In this document: in pieces, positions 59,394-64,000 of the stretch
Position numbering within the stretch: position 1 is the first letter of the stretch
Layout: each line of letters opens with the position of its first letter
Notes under the pieces: model-generated
Seen by the model: only the letters and a program-made list of their open reading frames with translations
The model's database searches: none
What the model was told of the DNA's origin: nothing
Program-made: the position numbers and the translations under genes
Origin: Steinernema hermaphroditum
Lineage: Eukaryota > Nematoda > Chromadorea > Rhabditida > Steinernematidae
DNA: 64,000 nt
NCBI GenBank assembly: GCA_030435675.1
Contig: CM059624.1
Location: forward strand, 12,734,769-12,798,768
Direction of reading: 5' to 3'

Positions 59394-60734
59394 TCTTCCG
59401 CTTCGTGAACATCCTCCTCAACTCCTTTGCATCGATCTTGCTTCTCATGAACTTCCAGAAGCGCCAAATCTCGAGTATCACAGCTCCCCAAAAACGTCGA
59501 ATGTCGCTGCATTGTGGCGCGTTCGGTTGTTGTGGACTACGGCGCCTATTTCCATGCATTCCATATGGCCCACGCTTTGGGAAACAAAGGACGTCCCCTT
59601 ACGGCATCTCTATTTTGCAACATCGACAGCAAACTATCGTCGCTTCGATGTCCTCTTTGCGGCTAACTCGATGAAAGCTCCAGTCCTTATTCTTCTGTTC
59701 AGTCATGGTGTTCTCCTCGAAGCTCAGTAGGCCCTCATTCGATTCATCCAGCTACAGTAATCATTTCTAGCAAATGGATCCACAAAATCACGGCGAAGAC
59801 TCCATTCGATGACTACATTATCGGGAATTTGACCTATATCGGCATCGAGTTCTCTCTAGATCCTGGGGTTTTAGGGCTGTACGCGTTCAGCGCTTTTCTG
59901 AGTCGTTATATCTTTTGTATCTCCAGGATATGTATCTGTTTCTTCGCCGAGCACGAAGAGAAGCTAGAAGACAAGCACGGATGCCACACTCTTCCGGGAT
60001 TCTGCGTTGGAAGGGCGCTGGCGAGGACCATAGAAGGAGGCACCATAGAATACGAATTCGCTGGATCGTCCTCAGGTTGGCCTCGTCCCATCTGCCTGTG
60101 ACAACTCCTCTCAGATATCGAAGTTGATTCCAAGGACGACACGACCAAGAAGCGCTCTGATTTCGACGTCTTTCGGAATGACACTCGATCTCTTCCTTTC
60201 CTGGCGCGCTTCCCAGTCGCCAACAAGGAATTCTCTCACAAACTCAAAATTAATATCAAGGTGGGTATTTCTTTTGGACTTTTTGGCATGGCACTCTCAA
60301 GACTGGTCAACTTCTGGCGGTCCTCAGTCATCTCGATCTGAAAAACATCAAAATCCGCGATGTGGACCGGATCCGCTATCGCGGTAGTAGCGCCAAGAGG
60401 ACGATCGCTCTGATGACCGTTTGCAAACTGACCGACTGCTCTAAGGGCTGGATCAGAACGGTAACTGATTAGAATTGTCGTTTCCTCGGCAAGAGAATCC
60501 GTTAAGACGAATCTGGAAGCGTTTCCCAAGGGAATGGACATGAACACAGTGGACGGGATCGACAAGAGCTATCTCCCACAGGCTGTCGACGTGCTGTAAG
60601 GTTTCCAAATGGTCTTATGACGTAACAACAGATTCAGATACAACATTGCAATGGGAGTCTTCATATTCGTTGTCGGCATTACAGTGGTGGCGATGCTTCT
60701 CCAGTGCTACTTGCTGTTGTTTTATAATAGATAG
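59394..60734 (+). CDS. Uncharacterised multi-exon membrane protein
   Basis: Phase-consistent exons include one ending at 59726 (LYFATSTANYRRFDVLFAAN), then 59771-59878 (KTPFDDYIIGNLTYIGIEFS), 59927-60075 (KHGCHTLPGFCVGRALARTI), 60115-60260, one starting at 60302 (LSHLDLKNIKIRDVDRIRY), one ending at 60595 (SVKTNLEAFPKGMDMN) and the last, 60632-60734. The last exon encodes a C-terminal transmembrane helix (AMGVFIFVVGITVVAMLLQC) with a very short tail. A hydrophobic first segment (FVNILLNSFASILLLMNFQ) sits at 59410-59470. The joins at 59.47-59.6 kb and 60.4-60.5 kb are unresolved. The family is not recognised. The layout suggests a protein anchored by terminal helices with a large soluble domain. 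Confidence 0.5.
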
Positions 60735-60876
60735 GGATAAAGATTTAGGACTTGTCCGCTATTGCAGCAACTTCTCACACACAACTCACAAGTAGACCAT
60801 GGTAGAGAACCTAGAAGAAACAGAAAAACAAGCGAAACAAGAAACATTTACGGAAAACAACGACGCAAAAGTACAC

Positions 60877-61747
60877 TCAGGGGCTTTCAATGGGAATCAA
60901 CGAGTGGAGCCGGCCATCCACAATTGCGACGATTCTATCCCCATTCAATTCCAGCGAGAGCGGGATTTCGTAGCGTGGTACCAATCTGTTGTTCAACGGA
61001 TGTGCCTTCACTGGTTTCTTCACCTGAAACGGCACAAATCAGTAGCAACCACTGGAACAGAATCCGTACGTCTTGAAAGGTCTTGTCGATGGCACTCATC
61101 AGGTCCTTGGTGTTGAGCTCTGCCGTCTTCGGGAAAAGAGGAGGCTTTTTGCGATGACGTCTGCCACCGCTGCCGTCCTGTTTCTGCGCAGGTCTCACCA
61201 TCCACGGAACGTTCTTTCTGTAGGCTCTCTGGCGCTGCCTGAGCTCGCGGTCCAAGCTCTTCACCAGATAATCACTGATCGGCTCCAAGTCCGGCTGAAC
61301 GGACAATATAGCATTTGTTTGATCGAATTAGCTCACCTCCTCGTCGTAAATGTCATCTTCGCCTACGGGGATGCGCAGCAAGTCGGCGATGTACTCCTTT
61401 GGGAGCTGTTGCTTGAGGCCATTCTCCAGGGTTACAGGCGACAGATTCACGAACTTGTCATATGCATTGCCCATGGCAACTTTAGCAAACTTCACACCGA
61501 TCGCATCCTGCGGAAGCCTGTTGCGCAAGATGCTGAACTTCGGCAACGTGGCCGGTTTCGGCGCCGCTGATGTTTTTGGCGCCGTAGACGCTTTGGGCGC
61601 CGTGAACGCTTTGGACTCCGTGGACGCTTTTGGCGACGTGGGCGCTTTGGGTGCCGTGGAGGGTTTGGACTCCGTGGACGCTTTCGACTCCGTGGACGCT
61701 TTCGACTCCGTGGATGACGTGGGCTTCTCGGGTTCGTTGGATGACAT
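60877..61747 (-). CDS. Short PAF1-like protein with Ser/Thr/Lys/Pro repeats
   Basis: Three exons (61747-61337, 61294-61070, 61023-60877) encode 260 residues. The first 60 or so are imperfect repeats of the type S-T-(E/A)-(S/P)-K-(A/P). The rest resembles the core of PAF1, the scaffold subunit of the RNA polymerase II elongation complex. AYDKFVNLSPVTLENGLKQQ corresponds to the PAF1 RF-V-x-Y-x-x-T-S-L-E-K region, KNVPWMVRP to its VPWMRKTEY box, and DLMSAIDKTFQD to its I-E-K-T-F-E-D helix, followed by a beta-rich end (LVPRYEIPLSLEL). It is much shorter than true PAF1, with no acidic C-terminal tail. It is probably a divergent paralogue, but a fast-evolving orthologue cannot be excluded. Confidence 0.6.
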
Positions 61748-61798
61748 CGGCTTCTGAAACGAGTTGATGGTTAGAACAATGTGGTATTGTTGCTCACG

Positions 61799-62314
61799 TT
61801 GTTGCTGTTGCTCTGCTCAAGGAGCTCACGACATGTTGGCAAACGAACGGCAGCGCGGCGAACACAATCACTAGGGTGATTCGTGTCAGGAGTCACTGAC
61901 AAACCAAGTTAGATTCCATAATCGTGCTGAATGCCAGTGGCGAGCAAAACGCACTCAAGCTACCCCCAACGCTTACGGCTATGATCACTACGCAGCTCCT
62001 CTCGATGATGTCGATGCTCTCCATGCAACGACGCGCGGCGCCCCTCGAAGGCATCCAGATCGTTGAGAGAAACCGATCGCAATTTCCTTAGGAGCTTATC
62101 ACCCGACAGTCGCTCTGAATAGCCACCGAATACCACACAGTTTCACAGGAGCATCTCCAGGAGCATAATGATCGCCTCCACCCGCGGCTCCTCCAGATGC
62201 TCCGAAGATCGCCTCGTGCCATCTCAATGAGCGCAAAATAAGCTCACGAAATGCGGCCAGAGCGATCCGCACAACAGCTGAGAAGGTGAGCACAAAAAGT
62301 GCGGCGCCGCTGTA
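61799..62314 (-). CDS. Uncharacterised two-helix membrane protein (partial model)
   Basis: Exons inferred on the minus strand join in phase. One from about 62309 encodes GAALFVLTFSAVVRIALAAF-RELILRS up to a GTGGAG donor near 62190. One from a TATTCAG acceptor near 62120 encodes LSGDKLLRKLRSVSLNDLDA-FEGRR up to a GTAAGC donor near 61980. The final exon encodes LIVFAALPFVCQHVVSSLSR-ATATT. Two hydrophobic helices flank a charged linker. The start is not found; a Gln-rich frame at 62400-62545 (TADQLQQQQESAGKHG) may belong to it. The family is not recognised. Confidence 0.4.
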
Positions 62315-62596
62315 CGGTAGGGTGATTCGTGTCAGGAGTAACTAACTCCCCTGAACGCCGCGAATAAACAATTTCTGTCCAGAAACACCACTTCTCGCTC
62401 CGTAGCTTCCCCTGCCCCGTCTCGAAGGTCGCCTTGAAACTTTTCTTGAGGCATCCCGTGCTTCCCGGCGCTCTCCTGTTGCTGCTGTAATTGATCTGCC
62501 GTCGTAGCCACTAGTCCCCCCATCTCTTCGCCTATTTCATTCCAATTCAAACAATATAAACATCTCCAGTATAACAAAAAATCAACAACAACAAAT

Positions 62597-64000
62597 CTAC
62601 TTCATCCGTTGGAGCTTGCACACGTACATGGGTCCGAAGTTGGATGGGAGGAACGGTATAACCAGCGATCCCCTTCTACACTGGTCACTGAACTTGTAGT
62701 ACCCCGTGGACGAGAGATGGCGACGTAGCTGCACCAGGTCTTTCTCGATAACCTAAATGTTCAGTGTGGCCCATGTCCAAGACGAGAGAACATCCAACCT
62801 CAATTCCCATTTTGTCGGCGGCGATGGCAACGGCGTTCTCGACGACAGACTCGTTCTGAACCGGAGAGAGGGCGCACGTTGAATACACCACACTGCCACC
62901 GACTTTCACTGATCGCAGCGCGTTTCTAAACGACAAGAAGATGAGCAACGCGGATGGAACTGCGCACGTACAGGAGAATCTTGGTTTGTATCTGGGGTAA
63001 ATTCAACCGTTCGTTGGTCATCGTGGCGCCGAAGAGGTTTCCCTCGTCTTGCTGCGCCGCAAGGCGATCAGTGGTGCACGGGGCATCTACGAGAACCTTG
63101 TCGTACTTCGCTTCTTCATCCCATGCTTCCACGCAGGTGGCGTCTCTCCGCTTCAAGATCACGCGATCGGCGGCTTCTGATGTGCTCGGCACGTACATGG
63201 AAAGCGCTTTCTGTAGCTGTCCAAGCCGGGTCAGTTTGAAGTCGTTGCATACGAGTTTATCTGAAAGGCGATCAGTTTACCAGCCCGAAGCTCAGAAAGA
63301 GATTATAATTGAAGCTAAGGAAACACCTACCGACCAATCCAGTTTGCAAGATTAGCAAGCTCTTTCCTCCCGGAGCTGCACACATATCGAGAACTGTGTC
63401 TCCTTGAGCAAGATCCAATGCAAGCACCGGCACCAGAGAGCCTCCGTCCAGCAGCCACCAGCCGGGTATCCCGTCGACGTCCTTGCTCGGGAACGGGAAA
63501 TCTGCAGTGCTTCCTCTCGGGAAAGTGAACACCTTCAACTCTCGAGGGTAGTAGATGAAGTCTTCTTTGCTCGGCAAATTCGCGAATTGTCCTTCGAGTC
63601 CTGTAACCCTGAAGCAGATATCTGATCAAACACATCTATCCTCCTTGTACCAACTTGATATCAAGACGATTCAGATGAGCGTCGTTGTCGCTTTTCCCTA
63701 TTTGAAGTTCTCCGGGTGTGATGCTCTGTGTTGGCGCGTTGAATTCGCACAAACTCGCATCAGAACGATCTTCAAGAAGTTCCTCGTCCTGAAAGCACAC
63801 AATCAGTGAAGAAAGCATGCACAGAGTTCTGACGCACCACTTCAGGCCTTTGATATTCGGGTAACGCATAAGAATCCGCGGCGATCGGCTTCGCTTCCGT
63901 CACTTTCTTCTTCTCGGCTATCCGATCGGACGCGCGTTTTCCAGTGGTTAGTTTCACAATCAGATCTTCTGATCCAATGTCCTTCAGAATATGTTGATTC
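62597..64000 (-). CDS. NSUN4-type RNA cytosine-5 methyltransferase (5' end missing)
   Basis: Exons from the 3' end are 62597-62752, 62799-62925, 62972-63260, 63331-63608, 63655-63788 and 63838->64000; all phases close. The protein is a NOL1/NOP2/SUN-domain SAM-dependent m5C methyltransferase closest to NSUN4, the mitochondrial ribosomal RNA methylase acting with MTERF4. Visible motifs are FTFPRGS, LDGGSLVPVLALDLAQGD, the SAM-binding DMCAAPGGKS, KVLVDAPCTTDR (motif IV Cys), YSTCALSPVQNE (motif VI Cys) and a conserved C-terminus (FLPSNFGPMYVCKL). Both catalytic cysteines are present, so activity is expected. Two introns use a GTTGG-type donor (GTTGGA at 62798, GTTGGT at 63654). The N-terminus, including any mitochondrial presequence, lies beyond the window. 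Confidence 0.92.

Noticed and set aside
60236..60565. Minus-strand 109-codon frame
   Set aside because: It is antisense to membrane-protein exons whose plus-strand codon choice is clearly coding.
60799..61116. Plus-strand 105-codon frame beginning MVENLEETEKQAKQ
   Set aside because: It is antisense to the phase-closed PAF1-like exons 2 and 3, shows no splice or domain support, and becomes basic low-complexity sequence at its end.
1..64000. Spliced-leader or 5S rRNA genes
   Set aside because: I looked for the SL1 sequence and a 5S-like internal promoter and did not find them in this window.

Overview
This is nuclear DNA of a nematode, most likely a rhabditid-type species. The evidence is a major sperm protein gene, a WAGO-type Argonaute, a CED-9-like Bcl-2 protein, many 40-50 nt introns, and TTTCAG/TTTTAG sites just upstream of start codons, as expected for spliced-leader trans-splicing. 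I cannot name the species. Gene models were assembled by hand from splice signals and reading-frame phase. Where I give a protein length, every exon phase closes and the total is divisible by three.

Layout. 0-24 kb is gene-dense. In order it holds: the 3' part of a gamma-glutamyltranspeptidase gene; an intronless MSP gene; an ALY/REF mRNA-export adaptor; a single-exon Ulp1-like (C48) protease; an ACSF2-type acyl-CoA synthetase whose 3.9 kb intron contains an antisense MADF-domain gene; TIM21; a Gln/Ala/Pro-rich coiled-coil protein; tRNA-Leu(AAG); tRNA-Met(CAT); a 46-residue membrane protein; and a PIWI-only Argonaute divergent from a ced-9-like gene. 23-28 kb holds three paralogous small secreted-protein genes on the minus strand. 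Two of them lie in a nearly identical 662 bp duplication.

29-58 kb is gene-poor and rich in decayed repeats: two mariner relics, a possible Tc1 relic, a 0.5 kb repeat present twice, and degenerate tandem repeats. It includes one orphan single-exon gene at 29.8-30.7 kb. A gene encoding a C-terminal GSKIP domain appears to run from 41.8 to 58.8 kb with introns of about 2.4 and 13.7 kb and several candidate alternative first exons. This block is studded with the heptamer ATTTTTG, about 75 times on the plus strand and under ten times on the minus strand. I saw no plus-strand copy in the flanking gene-dense parts.

59-64 kb is gene-dense again: a multi-exon membrane protein (+), then on the minus strand a short PAF1-like protein, an uncharacterised two-helix membrane protein, and the NSUN4-type RNA m5C methyltransferase, whose 5' end lies outside the window.

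Functionally the window mixes housekeeping genes (mRNA export, mitochondrial import, RNA methylation, lipid and glutathione metabolism) with nematode-specific germline and small-RNA genes. There is no single pathway. The best candidates for undescribed biology are the strand-biased ATTTTTG array, the cysteine-free secreted-protein family, and the giant-intron GSKIP locus.
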